Positions 9,964 through 21,744 of a stretch of DNA of 38,644 nucleotides are shown here, in pieces. The position numbers were made by a program, and so were the translations under genes. The stretch spans positions 1 to 38,644 of the forward strand of contig CALSCP010001569.1 in NCBI GenBank assembly GCA_943704425.1, in the 5' to 3' direction. The notes under the pieces are model-generated. The model was not told the origin of the DNA, did no database searches, and saw nothing but the letters and a program-made list of their open reading frames with translations. This DNA comes from Ministeria vibrans ATCC 50519. Taxonomy: Eukaryota; Opisthokonta; Filasterea. The first letter of the stretch is position 1, and every line of letters starts with the position of its first letter.

Positions 9964-10450
9964 GTTCTCATTTTTATTTATCTACTGTGATTCGTTATTA
10001 ATTTACTTTATACTCACGAGTTACTGCATTGTTTTCTTCACTCTGAAGGTTCCACTTGGAGTATATTTTGTGTGCCGCTGGATACGAGTGCAGGTAGGAC
10101 ACACATGCGTAGTGTCTCGTTTTGCGCGTGTGTTAAGATTGTGTATTCTTTAGATTGGGTGCTTGGAAACGGGATTCTGTCGAGTGAGGAAACCTGAGTA
10201 TTCTCAAAGTTTCGATGTCACTACGAATGCCCAGGGAACGCGCCCTCAGGTCACCGGATCGTTAACAATTGACGTGGACACGGAATATGTTGAGAAACTT
10301 ACGGGGTTCCCCGAGCCTCCGCCAGTGTGGTACCAAGTATGGTATGCAAAGATCCCAAAATCCACGATGACCTTTTTGAGAGAAGGAGCTGAGCCCGTCA
10401 CCGTTCAACAACCCATGTTTAAAAACGTGCCTGTAACATTCTCTGTGTAA
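9962..10450 (+). CDS. Small unknown gene, or 3' exons of the STAND gene
   Basis: A frame ending at 10450 has no in-frame ATG of its own near its start but begins right after a TAG at 10151-10153 that works as a splice acceptor. A GTAGGA donor at 10094 gives a 60-bp intron, joining in phase to a frame open from ATG 9962. A polyadenylation-type AATAAA lies at about 10575. Alternatively, AAG-GTTCC at 10048/10049 is an acceptor for a donor at 9844, which would append about 114 residues to the STAND protein in place of its short tail; the phase fits. The 3' part reads like a folded beta-rich domain (VWYQVWYAK; FLREGAEPV), but I do not recognise the family. Confidence 0.4.
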
Positions 10451-10599
10451 CATTATAAAAAGAGACCGCGGCTTGCGAGATTAAGATGTAAAGTAGTGCT
10501 TGCGTGTCCTCTCGTTTGACTTGGGTCCTGACTCCTGAGAGAGACTAGAAACTACATCACACTAACACTTTCGCCAATAAACCTACTTATTGAAGGAGT

Positions 10600-11519
10600 C
10601 CACGTCAAGTTTTGATTTCGTTTTAATTTCGTTTCGATCCCAAGGGAAAATCATCTTTTTGCTGGATTGGTACATTGAAAAATTGAGCTCTGGCACGTAT
10701 TCAAACTCTCTCTTTTCAACTTCTTTTTAACAAGCAATCTGAACAGCAATCTGAAAAAGTGCCAAGTACCAACAGAAAATCTGATCAGATAAAGAGTGCG
10801 AGGGCATTTGACAATGACAATATTATGACTTCATTATGATGAGCTTGAGGGGTTTCAGTTGGTTAATAAGCGATTTCTAACTTCTAAGTAGCATCCTACC
10901 CTGGAAGGTTCCTAGTTCGTTCCTAGGGGCTTGGGAAGGGGAGACGCGCCAGACTGCCACCTTCCTGCAACCGCGGTGGAAGGAAGGTGGAAGTTCGGTG
11001 GAAGATCACTCTCGCTGCCATCTTCAAGCGATGCCACACCAGTGTCTCCTGAACGTTGGCACCCAGTTCTCCCGTTCCCTTTGAGGGCCCCGGCGCATTA
11101 AGCATGAGGGGCGCGGCAATGGTGCATCGGGGGAACTGTGTTGAAACTGTGTTTCTCTGCGACAAACACATGAGAACAAGCAGTCGTTAGCGTCGTCGTT
11201 GTTCACGTACACCTGAGAGTCGAGAGAGTGTGATTCCGTATTGTGCATTACACGGGTGCAGAAATGAAAACGATCTCTATGCACGTTAGTAGTACAGCTT
11301 TCTTTTCTGTATTTCTTTTTCATCGGCATCTTATCGACGAAGAGGCACGGGGCCTTGGTCACGGCGCGCGACCAGGCTCATGGCCCATGGGTGTATCAGT
11401 GGGTCCATGGCCTTCTTTCGAGACATTCTCGTCTTGGAGTCTACGGCGGAAGTATTTTGCTGCTCAAAAAAGTATTGTTTTATTCCCTATTTTCTATACT
11501 ATATTACTATTATTCATTC
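10600..11519. other. Intergenic region, no gene supported
   Basis: No convincing coding frame is present. A segment near 10910-10990 has repeated GGAAGGT-type words. The stretch 11412-11456 is one copy of a 45-bp repeat whose second copy lies beyond the carboxypeptidase gene. The part just before 11520 should hold the promoter and 5' leader of that gene. Confidence 0.4.
11412..11456 (+). repeat. 45-bp direct repeat, left copy
   Basis: This segment, starting CTTCTTTCGAGACATTCT and ending GGCGGAAGTATT, recurs at 13659-13703 with about three mismatches in the same orientation. The pair brackets the carboxypeptidase gene. Confidence 0.8.
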
Positions 11520-11638
11520 TCACTGCTCCACATTATGCGTACCTTTGCTATCGTTGGAGTGCTTGCTTGCGTCGTTGCGTGTGTGTCCGCCATGCCCATC
11601 GAGGACGAGCTTCGCGCCAGCTTTGTCGGGTNNNNNNN
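11520..11638 (+). other. Duplicated gene start plus 7-base N gap (assembly artefact)
   Basis: Bases 11520-11631 are identical to 11639-11750 and are separated from them by seven Ns (11632-11638). Both copies carry the ATG, signal peptide and end of exon 1 of the carboxypeptidase. An exact 112-bp duplicate abutting a gap is typical of unmerged contig ends, not of a real duplication. The left copy should not be counted as a second gene. Confidence 0.85.
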
Positions 11639-11653
11639 TCACTGCTCCACATT

Positions 11654-13555
11654 ATGCGTACCTTTGCTATCGTTGGAGTGCTTGCTTGCGTCGTTGCGTG
11701 TGTGTCCGCCATGCCCATCGAGGACGAGCTTCGCGCCAGCTTTGTCGGGTATTTGCGTGAAACGAGTGAGGATCACAAGACTAACTCCCTCGATCGTTTT
11801 TCAGCCACAAGGTGTACCGTATCACCGCCTCCAAGGATGCTGTGAAGTACATCCGTGGACTGGAGGTCTCCCGCTGCGCTACTTTGCGCCTTCCACTGAC
11901 TTTTTTCTTCTTCTTTTCGTTCCACCTCGCTCTAGCTCGACGTGTGGATGACTCCTCGTTCTGAGGGTGCTCCCATGGATGTGCGCGTGGCTCCGGAGCT
12001 CCAGCATGCGTTTGAGTCGACCATGAAGTCCCTGAGCGTGGATTTCGCGGTCATGGTACGCAGAATGCGATGCTTTGGATGGATGGATGTCAACAGTCGC
12101 CAGTCTCACTCTTTTCTGCGTAGATTGAAGATGTCGAGGAGCTTGCCTCTCAAACGGTGCAGCAATCCTCGTACCTGAGTGGGGGTCAGTTCAACTTTTC
12201 CGAGTATCATACGTACGAGGACATTGTGGCCTGGCTCGGTGACATCTCCAGCGAGTACTCGACGCTTGTTGAGAAGATTGTGCTTGGCAAGACCTTTGAG
12301 GGCCGTGACCTTGTTGCCATCCGTATCCATGGCAAGAACGCGACCGCTCCCAAGTTTTGGATGGATTCGCTTATCCACTCGCGTGAATGGATCACGGGCG
12401 CCACTGTTGTCTACATGGCGAACGAGCTCATCACCAAGTATGGCTCGGACTCGGAAATCACCGCCCTCGTCGACTCGATGGACTTTTACTTCCTTCCCGT
12501 GTTCAACGCCGACGGGTACGACGCATACATAGAAAAATAATAAAAAATACAATGGTTTGACCGTGTGTGTTCTCGTGCAGCTATGTGTACACGCACACCT
12601 CGAACCGCGAGTGGCGCAAGACTCGCTCCAAGTACCCTGGCCATGCCTGTGTTGGTACCGATCCCAACCGCAACTGGGACTTCCAGTGGGCCCAAGGTGC
12701 GTCGCTGACCTGTTTCAGCCCATGCTTTTTCTCACAGCCTTCCTTTCCATTTTTTCCCCCTTCAGCTGGCGCCAGTGGCAACCCGTGCAGCGATGAGTAC
12801 GAAGGTAGGGTCAGTGATGTTGTCTTTGTCTGAGATTCTAATGCTCACTCGACTCTCCCACACACACACACTCTCTCTCTCTCTATCTATCTGTTTCTCC
12901 TCTTTCTTTCTCTCTCTCTCTCTATCACTTTGTTTCTGCCTGACTGCTGTACAGGACCTTCTGCCTTTTCTGAGATTGAAGTGAAGACGGTCGGCGAATA
13001 CGTGAAGGCCAATGGCTTTTCCGCCTACATCAACTTCCACTCGTACTCGCAGGTACTCATTGACATCATACACCACCCGTCTTAAATTCTTTCGTTTTTT
13101 TATCGCACGTGTCGTTCCTAGCTATGGATGTCGCCCTGGGGCTACACGTCCGACCCTGCGCCGGACCAGAAGATCCAGCTTGCACTCGCCAAGGTTCGTG
13201 TCTTCCCACCCTTTCTCATTTTACTTGAATCGTTTTCACCTTGTTCAGACTGCTACGGAGGCTCTCCGCGTGCCGTACGGCACCAAATACACCTACGGCC
13301 CCATCGCGACGACCATCTACCCTGCGTCAGGTTCGCTTGCACCCTTTATCGCTCTTGCTCTTATTCTTTTACGTCTTAGGCTCCTCTGCTGACTACTGCT
13401 ACGGTAGCGGCGGTGTGACTTTCTCGTATGGTGTTGAGCTGCGTGACACTGGTCGCTACGGCTTCCTCCTGCCCGCCAACCAGATCATCCCGAGCGGAAT
13501 CGAGACCTTTGCCGCCGTCAAGGCCGCCGCCAAGTTTGTTCTGGGCCAGAAGTAA
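11654..13555 (+). CDS. Secreted M14 zinc carboxypeptidase, type A
   Basis: Ten exons (11654-11748, 11805-11865, 11936-12055, 12124-12515, 12581-12696, 12766-12804, 12955-13052, 13122-13193, 13249-13330, 13380-13555) join in phase to 416 residues, the usual length of a pancreatic-type procarboxypeptidase. Residues 1-19 are a signal peptide. A propeptide follows (GHKVYRIT near 32), then the peptidase domain. Zinc ligands are His177 and Glu180 (HSREW) and His303 (NFHSYS); DPNRNW binds the substrate carboxylate; Tyr355 (IYPASG) and the catalytic base Glu378 (VELRD) match Tyr248 and Glu270 of bovine CPA. The position equivalent to Ile255 is Ala362, so hydrophobic C-terminal residues are the likely substrates rather than Lys or Arg. 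It is probably a zymogen acting in digestive vacuoles or outside the cell. Confidence 0.93.
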
Positions 13556-14120
13556 AAGAATTAATGCTTCGTCCTGACCAGATATTCATTCAGTCGTATC
13601 TAATATTAAGGATAATGTCGTAAGTCTTTATAATGTCCGTTAATCTTTATTGTATGGGCTTCTTTCGAGACATTCTTGTCTAGAAGTCTACGGCGGAAGT
13701 ATTGTACTGGTCTTTGTTTTTGTAAAGAGTTTTGTCTTGACATTTTGCTCGATTCTCTATTAATTATTTTTCTGTATCATGAATAAATGGGGTTGTACTT
13801 TTTAACTGAGCATGTCTTTCCCAACGTACCAATCCACTCACTACCACATCAAATATATGCAATAATTGTCTTCTATCTTGTCCGACAGTTGTATTGTATT
13901 GTATTCTTCTTCTTCTTCTTCTTCTTCTTCTAATGAATATATTCTTCTTCTTCTTCTTCTTCTAATGAATGTATATATTCTTCTTCTTCGTCTTCTTCTA
14001 ATGAATGTATTCTTCTTATGATTTAAGTTATGAATTAATATGAATTAACATAAATTTTGATTTTTTTTTTTTCGTCTGCACCGCACCACGAGTGTACATC
14101 TCGACCAACACTTGAATAGA
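13556..14120. other. Intergenic repeats between carboxypeptidase and AZUL gene
   Basis: No coding frame is seen. The right copy of the 45-bp repeat is at 13659-13703, and an AATAAA at about 13783 may end the carboxypeptidase transcript. Bases about 13900-14010 hold three blocks of TTC repeats each closed by TAATGAATGTAT-like sequence, a higher-order minisatellite. Confidence 0.6.
13659..13703 (+). repeat. 45-bp direct repeat, right copy
   Basis: Second copy of the element at 11412-11456, same orientation, about three mismatches. It lies roughly 100 bp past the carboxypeptidase stop codon. Confidence 0.8.
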
Positions 14121-14868
14121 ATGGACCGCGAAACGTTCGCTTCGTCGGTTCGCGAATACTTCTCGCAGCTCACTGTCGGCTGTGGACGTGCACAGTGCGC
14201 CAACGCCGACTGCGCCTGCGCTCCTCAGTGTGAGTCGCCCCATCCCCTGCCACTCCACCCGCCCCTGACACCCCCTCTCCCCTCCCAGTCGAGCCCATGT
14301 CACCCAACAGCGCAGCAGAACGCGCAATTCTTTTGACGCGTCAACATGGTCGATCGCGTTTGTGTGCGCAGTCCGCCTCCGCCCCCGAGCCGCTGCCTAC
14401 GTCGCCCTCGCAACCTGCGGTGGACCAGTCGATTGATCTGGCGGCAGCAGAGTCGTCGGATTCGCCGTCAGGGCAGCAGGATGATCAGGACGAGCTGGAC
14501 GACACGTCAAGACGCGACGCACTCATTGAAGACCTCACCCCGCCCGACAGCCCGCTCACCCTTGAGGAGATTCTCTCCAGAACTTCTCCCGATGTTGGGG
14601 GGAACCCCGGAAAGTACGCCGTGCATTCTCTTGGATCAATTATCTAAACTGAATTGTTCCCAGATTCTCTTCCCTTTCAAGATGGATAGGGGAAGCCTTC
14701 ATGGATACCCATCGTCTTTCGGGTAGCTTTTATGTTGACGAGTGGCGTCAGGCTGTGGCTCGTGACGAGTCGCCGCTCGATTTTGACACGATTCGCGAGG
14801 TGAGTTCACACACTGACACTCACCAATCTCTCACTTCCTTTCTTAACATAATGTCTTTCTCGCTTTAC

Positions 14869-14912
<44 letters not shown>

Positions 14913-15005
14913 TGTATCTGGTGCCTATCGCGTCACTTGTCTGGCCAACAGCCAACCTGTATCTGTTTCTTCTTGACGCTTCTGTAGCTTAGAAAGTGGT
15001 TCTGA
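14121..15005 (+). CDS. UBE3A-like N-terminal part with AZUL zinc finger
   Basis: Exons 14121-14229, 14289-14613, 14664-14799 and 14988-15005 give 195 residues. Residues 10-64 match the AZUL domain known from UBE3A: GCG-x3-C-x4-C with Cys21, Cys26 and Cys31 and a late Cys62. After an acidic Ser-rich linker, the segments LTLEEIL, RWIGEAF and DFDTIRE line up with the UBE3A region that follows AZUL. In UBE3A the chain continues for hundreds of residues to a HECT domain; here the last short exon reads LRKWF then TGA, and ECM29 starts 99 bp later. The preceding intron contains a long TA microsatellite. Either this is a stand-alone AZUL protein or the first part of a ligase whose HECT C-lobe lies at 21745-22305. 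The last exon is the least certain. AZUL binds the proteasome subunit RPN10 in humans. Confidence 0.75.
14872..14910. repeat. (TA)n microsatellite in intron
   Basis: About 18 uninterrupted TA units in the last proposed intron of the AZUL gene. It is a plausible point for assembly misjoining, exactly where the UBE3A-like reading ends. Confidence 0.9.
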
Positions 15006-15104
15006 GCGTGTTCTGAGCTGTATGTGTTGTCGCTTTATGGAACTTGTTTTTATAAATTTTACACAGTTTTATTTCTTTTCCAATTGACATCATCAGTAAC
15101 CCTC

Positions 15105-18100
15105 ATGGCGGACGAAGCATCCACGATCGGTACGTCGCGTGTTCAAACTGCGCGCAAATGTACTCAAACCGCCATGTCATGTCAGCGCTTCTCGATCGGC
15201 TTCTGCTCAAGGTCGCCCTCACCAAAGACGAGACCCTTCCGGTGGCCCTCGCCTCCTTTCTCATCCCCGCCATCGAGAAGCTCGTCTCACCCGACGCCAG
15301 CGTCAAAGCAAAGGTTTTCCCAACCCTGAAACACAAAACGCGCATCTTCGTGAAACTTCTCATCTTTCTCGTGTTGCTGCAGGTCATCGAACTTCTCTCG
15401 CATGTCACCAAACGCGCCAAAGATCAGAAGTTTATCACTTTCCCAGTCGTTGCCTTGCTCAACAAGTATCAGCAGAGCGCAGGAGCACCATTCAAATTGT
15501 TTTCCTCGTCGCTGATCCGTTCCTTTGCAGATACTGCGCTGCAGAGACGCCGCTGGTCGTTCGCAACATTCTCATGACCTTCATCGACATGGGACTGCCT
15601 CGCGTGCCTCCTGCAGAGTGTGCTGATCTTGTTCCACTCATGCTCAAGGCGCTACCCGATGCACCACACAAGTCACAGCTTCTTCGTCTCCTTCTACCCC
15701 TCCTCCAACACCTTCGCTTCCCCGACGACTCAGCCGGGCGCAAGTCTGTTCTTTTGGGAGAAAGTGATGCATCCGTTCCCTCCTCATCCTCTTCAACGGA
15801 CGCTGAGGCAGCAGAGACGATTGACAACAGAGTGGAGCCCATTGCTCGCGTTCTCCTCCCATTCCTTATGGATGTCTTAGTCAATGCCGGTGCCAGTGCA
15901 CCAGCAGCCGACGCAATCGACGCTGTTCCGCCACCAGGTATGAGTCTTGCCGCCTGCCACGACCTTGCCGCACTCAATCTCTCCGCTGATGAGTGGGTTC
16001 AGTGTCGTATTGGTGTTGTGCGCGTGTGCGGCTCGGGTGTCTTCAGCGAAGACCAAGTCGCCACCCATGTGATGGTGGCGCTTGCAGACCCTCATCACAC
16101 CGTGGTAAGCGAGGCAGAACGTGCCTCGCGTACCGTCTTCTCTCTACACGCGACCCTCTCGCTCGACTGCGTGCGTCGCCTCTATGCACTCGTGCTCGGA
16201 ACGCCCAAAGAGGACCGTGTCACTCCACCCCCGCAACGTCGTCGTCCCGTTGCCGCGCGTGTCCGCGAGCGCCTCATTGCTCGCATCCTTAGCTCACCCC
16301 ACGCTATCGCCGTGTTTCCCGCCGTCATTCAGACCTGCTTTGAGTGTTGGTTCGGCGAGGGCAAAGACCACCTTCGTCTGCGCATGGCCGGCACCGATCT
16401 CGCTCTCAAACTGTGCCAAGTTAAAACTCTCGCGCCTGCCATCACCAAGGTCCTTTTGCAGGGCCTCATCAACCTGCTCGACGCCGAAGCGGCTCGGTCC
16501 AGTTCACAAGTGAGTCAGGGCGCCTATATGGCCATTGGCTGGCTCGCACGGACACATCCCCCCCTCGCACATGGTTCCCTCGACCTTGTCGATCGATTCT
16601 TCACGGCTCTCGCACGCATTCCCAACGACAACGACGGCGACAATGACGACGACAACAACAATAACAACACCAGCAACAGCAAGGGCGACCCAAGCGACAC
16701 GAATACGCAATCTTCCTCAACCGGTGCGCCCCCACTTGGTAAACCCGATCGGGCTTTGCAATCGGCCATTCGTCGCGCTGTTGCTCTACTTGCTCAAGCC
16801 TATCGCCACTCCGACACGCCAGCACACGTCTCGTCACAACTCTCAGCATTTCTTATGGAACGCGTGACGCGCGGCGGAAGTGCCACTCGCACAGCGGCCG
16901 TCCTATGTGCCAACGTTGCGTTTCCTTTCGCCAATGTCGCCGCTCGTTTCATGTGTATCCAGGCAGCGGGTGATCGTTGTGACGCCGTGCGCGACGAAGG
17001 CACGCGCGGCCTCCAAGGTCCCGTCGATGACCCATCCCGTGGGTTTGACGCGTCCGTCTCTTCTGACGGCCACACTGCGGCCGCCACCGTTGCTGCACTC
17101 TGGCCCGACGTTGCTGATCTCAGTACGTATGTGCGCGCTCGAGCCGACGCTAATGTTGCCGCCGGTTTTGTCTTTCGCCGCGGCCAAGCCTCGCTGCCCT
17201 TTCCCCCTGCCATGCTGCATGCCGCACTCACTTTCACAATGCGTTCGCTTCGCAACGCCGCCGGCTGCTCCGAATCTGATAGTCTGGTCGGCACAGATGC
17301 AAGCGAGACAACGAATAACGCGGGTGCCGAGAGCAGCAACAACAGCAACAGCAGTGCGGCCGATCACGAGGAGGCCATTGACATGGAGGATGCCGAAGCG
17401 CCCGTTCCCGACGCAGTCATTGCGTTTTTGCACCAGCCGCGCATTGCCACTGCCGTCAAAGATATGTGCGCTCTTGCAGAGTTTGCGCTGGGTGACGCGG
17501 CACAGGTGTCGCTGCGCCATCTTGGGGCGCGTGTGCTGCTACTCGTGGTGCGTGGTTGCAGCGACACACTCGCACCCGAGTACGCCCAACGGTTTGCCTG
17601 GATTGAACGTCAGCTGAAACAGGGACACCGCGAGACGCGTGCTTTCCTTGCTGCCCTCTGTTCCCTTGTGACACCCCACCTTGACCGGGAGATGCTTGCT
17701 GCCTTTGCCGAGTCGCTTCTCACAACAATGGTGGCCAAGGGAGTCGGTGCACAGATTCGCGCCACGTCGCTGCTTGCCTGTGGCCACACGCTCGCCGCCA
17801 CTTCGCAGTACCTTGCCGAGACGGTCGTTCACAATGCGGTGCGTGCCGTGTCAGCAGCCGTGCACGATCGAGACTCAACCGTGTCGGCGGCTGCCTGCGA
17901 AGCTATCGGTGTCATGGGCAGTGCGGGCCCTCTTCCTCTGCAGCCGGGTGATTTCGAAACATCAAAGGCGCATGTGGTGGCGTCACGAGCCAAGGCGGAC
18001 GCAGACTCCATCGTCCAACACGCACCCACCAAGGCTGACATTGTTTGTACACTGCTTGAGCGGTTGCGAGTGGGCACGGCCGCCGTGGTTACTGCCGCCG

Positions 18101-21100
18101 CACACGCCAATAGCTCTTCGGCTTCAGCGTCATCGTCGAGTGCCCCTTCAAAGACGGCGGGCGCCTCCGCCGCCGCCGCCGCCGCCGCGTCGTCTGCGAC
18201 ATCCGGTGCGTCCAGCAGTGCCAAACAACAGGCAGCGGAGCGTGCCGCTATGGCATTGGGTCGTTTGCACCAGGGCGAACCGTCCTTTCCGTTTCGCGAT
18301 GCTGTTCTCAAGGGACTGTTGGACACCCACAATGCCAAAAATGTCGAGATGCACTTTTCCATTGGTCAAGCGCTGTCGTTGTTGGGCGACGCGGCCGATG
18401 TCATCTCGACCATTGTGGATCGCTTTGTGATGCGCGGTTCGGTCAACGGTCGTCGTGCCGGGTGTGTGTGGCTCCTCTCGCTGGTGCGCTTTGTGCCCGT
18501 CGAGCAACTCTCGGTTGAATCGATGCAGCAGTGCCAGGCGGCATTCACAACCATGCTGGGCGATCCTGACGACTTCATGCAGGAGGTCAGTGGCAAGGGA
18601 TTGTCGATTGTGCACTCGCGTGGCGACGGTAGTGCCAAGAAACTGCTGGTGGACGGCCTGGTAGACACGCTGATGACGGGCAAACGTAACAAGGCAGTGA
18701 CGACGGGCGGTCATCTGACGGGCGACACGCGTGTCTTTGCCGAGGGCACCCTGGGAAAATCACCGGACGGTTCGGGATTGTCGACCTACCAGGAGCTGTG
18801 CGGACTCGCCACCGACATGGGCCAGCCCGATCTTATTTACAAGTTTCTCAACCTTGCAAGTCATCACGCCGCGTGGCGCACACGACGCGGCGCTGCCTTT
18901 AGCTTTGCCGAAATCGCCGCCGACTCGTCCGAGCTGCTCGAGCAGCATCTGCCGCGTCTCATCCCACGGTTATTTCGTCTCCAGTACGACCCGAGCGACC
19001 GTGTGCGCGACTCTATGACGGGAATCTGGCGTGCGCTTGTCGCCGATCCGTACAAGGCAGTCGACACGCATCGCGAGGCGGTAATGCAAGAACTTGTCGT
19101 TTCGTTAGGGAGCGACCAGTGGCGAGTGCGCGAGAGTGCCTGCCTGGCCACGGCGGATTTCATTTCGGGTCGACCCTTTGACGATTTGGGTGAGCGTGCC
19201 GAGGAGCTGTGGCGTGCCGCAAATCGCACGTTGGACGACGTCAAAGAGAGTGTGCGCAAGGCGGCGGCGTCGTGCACACGCAAACTATCGCTCTTTGCCG
19301 TGCGTGTGTGCAATCCAAGCATGGTGTCGAACCCGGCGGCAGCCAGTCGTGCCATCAAGGTGCTGTTGCCGTTTTTGTTGGGTCTCTACGGTCTGGGGAG
19401 CAGCGTAAGCGACGTGCGTGATGTGTGTCTGTCAACGACACTCGACATTGTGAAAAACGCCGGCGCTCACATTCGCCCACACGTTGCCCTTGTGGTCCAG
19501 GCTATGCTCGAGGGCATGTCGAATCTCGAGCCACAGGTGCTCAATTACCTGTCGCTCCATTACGGCGGAGGAGCTGCTGCGGCCGCCGCTGCCTCCGGCG
19601 GTGGCGTAAAAGTTGCTGGGGACAGCGTCGAGAGCGTGAGCGGCACTGGCTCGTCGCAGGTGGGCGCACGCATCGAAGAGCTGCGTGCAACTGCGGCGCG
19701 ACACAGTCCACTGTTGGAGGCCGCCGAGATGTGCGTGCAGCATGCGGACGAGGCGGGTGTGCACGCTCTTGTGGACACGCTTCGCGAGCTTGTGCGCCAC
19801 GGCGTGGGCCTTCAAACGCGATGTGGCACGGCGCGCATTGTTGCGTCGCTGGCACAGACGCACACCTTTCTGCTCGGTCACAGTGCTGGCGCCAAGTTGC
19901 TCAAGGTGGCGCAGCGACGGTTGTCGGATCGTTCGTCGGCGGTGCGCGCCGCCTATGCGTACGCTGTAGCCCATGTGGTGCGAGCGTGCACGGACGAGCC
20001 GGTCGACAAGTTGGTGCACCAGTTGGTGGAGATGTGTGTCGAGACGGACACGACCGCCGTGAATGGCGATGCGGGCAACAGTGGCACTGTGGGCGAAACG
20101 GCGCAGTCATTGGATCCATGGTTGATTGCCGGGCGGGTGTGCACCGAGATAGGACGGCACGCAGGCGACGTTTTCCGCCGACATGGCAACGAGCTGATTC
20201 CGCTATCGTTTGTGGGCGCGACCCGTTGTGGTGCAGAGCCACTGTACAACGAGCAGCTGGGACGCGAGCAGGACGCCGTCTTGGTGTGGCGGGGTGTCTG
20301 GGAGGAACACACGGCGGGCACGGCGGGTGGGCTGCGTCTGTTTGCCGGTGAAACACTTGCATTGGCACTGCGTCTGCTAAAAAGCGCGTCGTGGGGTCAG
20401 CGACAGCGCGGGGCAATGGCCATGAAGCGTATGGTGGAGGCGATGGGCAAAGGCGACGGGCTCGATGCCATTTCGTCCAGCATGGTCGAGGCGCTGCTGA
20501 CGGGCCTTGAGGGGCGGACGTGGGACGGCAAGAGCGCCCTTCTCGATGCACTTGTGGCCATTTTGACCCACTCGAGTGCAACGCTTTCGGCTGCACTGCT
20601 GCGTCTTGACGATGTGCTGGGTGCCGTGCTGCGCGAGGCAAAGAAACGCGACAAGGTGTATCGACGCGAGGCACTCAAGTGTTTGGCGGCAGTTGTCAAA
20701 CGTGGTCATTTTGGCGAGAATGCCATTCACTTTGAGTCGGTCCGTGAGTTGGTGTGGCCGCTGCTCGCTGAGCTTGCGGACGATGATACTGCTACTGCTG
20801 CTGCCGCTGCTGCTGAGGATGACGACGAAGTGCGCAAGAGTCGTCCTCTTGCCTTGGCTACCCAGGCAACTGCATGGTCTGTGCTTGCAGCTCTCTGGCC
20901 TGAATCAGCACGCGGGGAGTGGATCGAAAAGGTGTGTGAGCTGATGGCGACGACAGCGGCACGGAGTGTCTGGAATGTCCGTCAGGCAGTGCTTGAGACG
21001 GCACTTGTCGTTGCGAATAGCATGCCTAGCGAAGCGAATGAGGTGGCAGTGGCACTGCTCATTCGCGTCGTGTCCGCAGGTGTGGCGGACACCAAATACG

Positions 21101-21261
21101 TACAGAGTCGTCAGTTGGCCATGTCATTGGGGCGTGTCCTGGTGAAGCACGTCGACGGTCGGCAATCCAGTCAGGGCGCACTGCTCACTGAAGCGATCGC
21201 GCCACTCACCACTGATGTAGATGTGGCGGTCAGAGAGGACGCGAAGCGATTGTGGTGCTGA
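15105..21261 (+). CDS. ECM29: Proteasome adaptor and scaffold protein ECM29
   Basis: Exons 15105-15129, 15186-15313, 15383-15465 and 15531-21261 join in phase to 1988 residues (human ECM29 is about 1845). The start ATG gives MADEASTI, then ALLDRLLLKVALTKDE, matching the conserved ECM29 N-terminus, followed by IELLSHVTKRAK and VVRNILMTFIDMGLPR. The rest is a HEAT-repeat solenoid. Low-complexity insertions are Asn/Asp-rich (about 16620-16690), Asn/Ser-rich (17330-17360), Ser/Ala-rich with a GCC run (18100-18230) and Ala-rich (20790-20820). ECM29 binds and stabilises 26S proteasomes, monitors faulty holoenzymes and links them to membranes and motors. The frame open upstream of 15531 in the main reading frame is intronic and out of frame with the true N-terminus. 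Confidence 0.92.
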
Positions 21262-21744
21262 CTGACATGAATATAAGACATTAACTATTAGTTTACTTGC
21301 ACGGAATTTTTTTTTTTTTTTTGGATTATTTTGGGCTCTTTTATCTTTCACTCAGTGGCTCAGATGCACTGCGCACCGCATTATATTTTCTTTCAGTTTA
21401 GCACACATTCATTGGTGCAAACGCCCAGAGTGCTGCACACCGAGGAACGGCAAAGGCACATTGAGACTTTCGCTGATTGATTTTGAGGCAGTGATGAGCA
21501 TTCTGATCATCATCGCACTCGCCGCTGTGGCTTGCCCGACCGTGGCCGCAGGTAGTCATTGTGTGGATACCGTGTATATGTTTGGCTGCGGGCACATTCT
21601 CGCTCTATTTGTTCCATTCAGGTTAAGATCCTTATCAAACGACCTTTTTTTTTTTTTTTTCCTCTNNNNNNNNNNTTGTGTTGTTGAGCTGGCCATTTTC
21701 ATTATCATTATCATTTTCGTTTTTTTTTTTTTTTGTCTACATAG
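21262..21744. other. Gap-containing spacer with possible signal-peptide exon
   Basis: Bases 21666-21675 are Ns flanked by T-rich tracts. Before the gap, ATG 21494 opens MSILIIIALAAVACPTVAA, which looks like a signal peptide and is followed by a possible donor at 21552; if real, it is the first exon of a gene lost in the gap. After the gap there is only a pyrimidine-rich tract leading to the acceptor of the HECT exon. The missing HECT N-lobe should sit in the gap if the scaffold order is right. Confidence 0.45.

Noticed and set aside
10855-10945. tRNA-like features: an A-box-like TTTCAGTTGGTTAA and a CCTAG-TTCGTTC-CTAGG stem-loop resembling a T arm.
   Set aside because: No matching 7-bp acceptor stem or convincing anticodon arm could be found. 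At most it is a tRNA-derived SINE or pseudogene fragment.
15139-15530. The first about 130 codons of the long ECM29 frame, upstream of 15531.
   Set aside because: They show no ECM29 similarity, while another frame across three short exons matches the ECM29 N-terminus and splices in phase to 15531.
19425-20351. A 308-codon frame in an alternative reading of ECM29, and long antisense frames there.
   Set aside because: High GC and codon bias make shadow frames long; the ECM29 frame accounts for the region.
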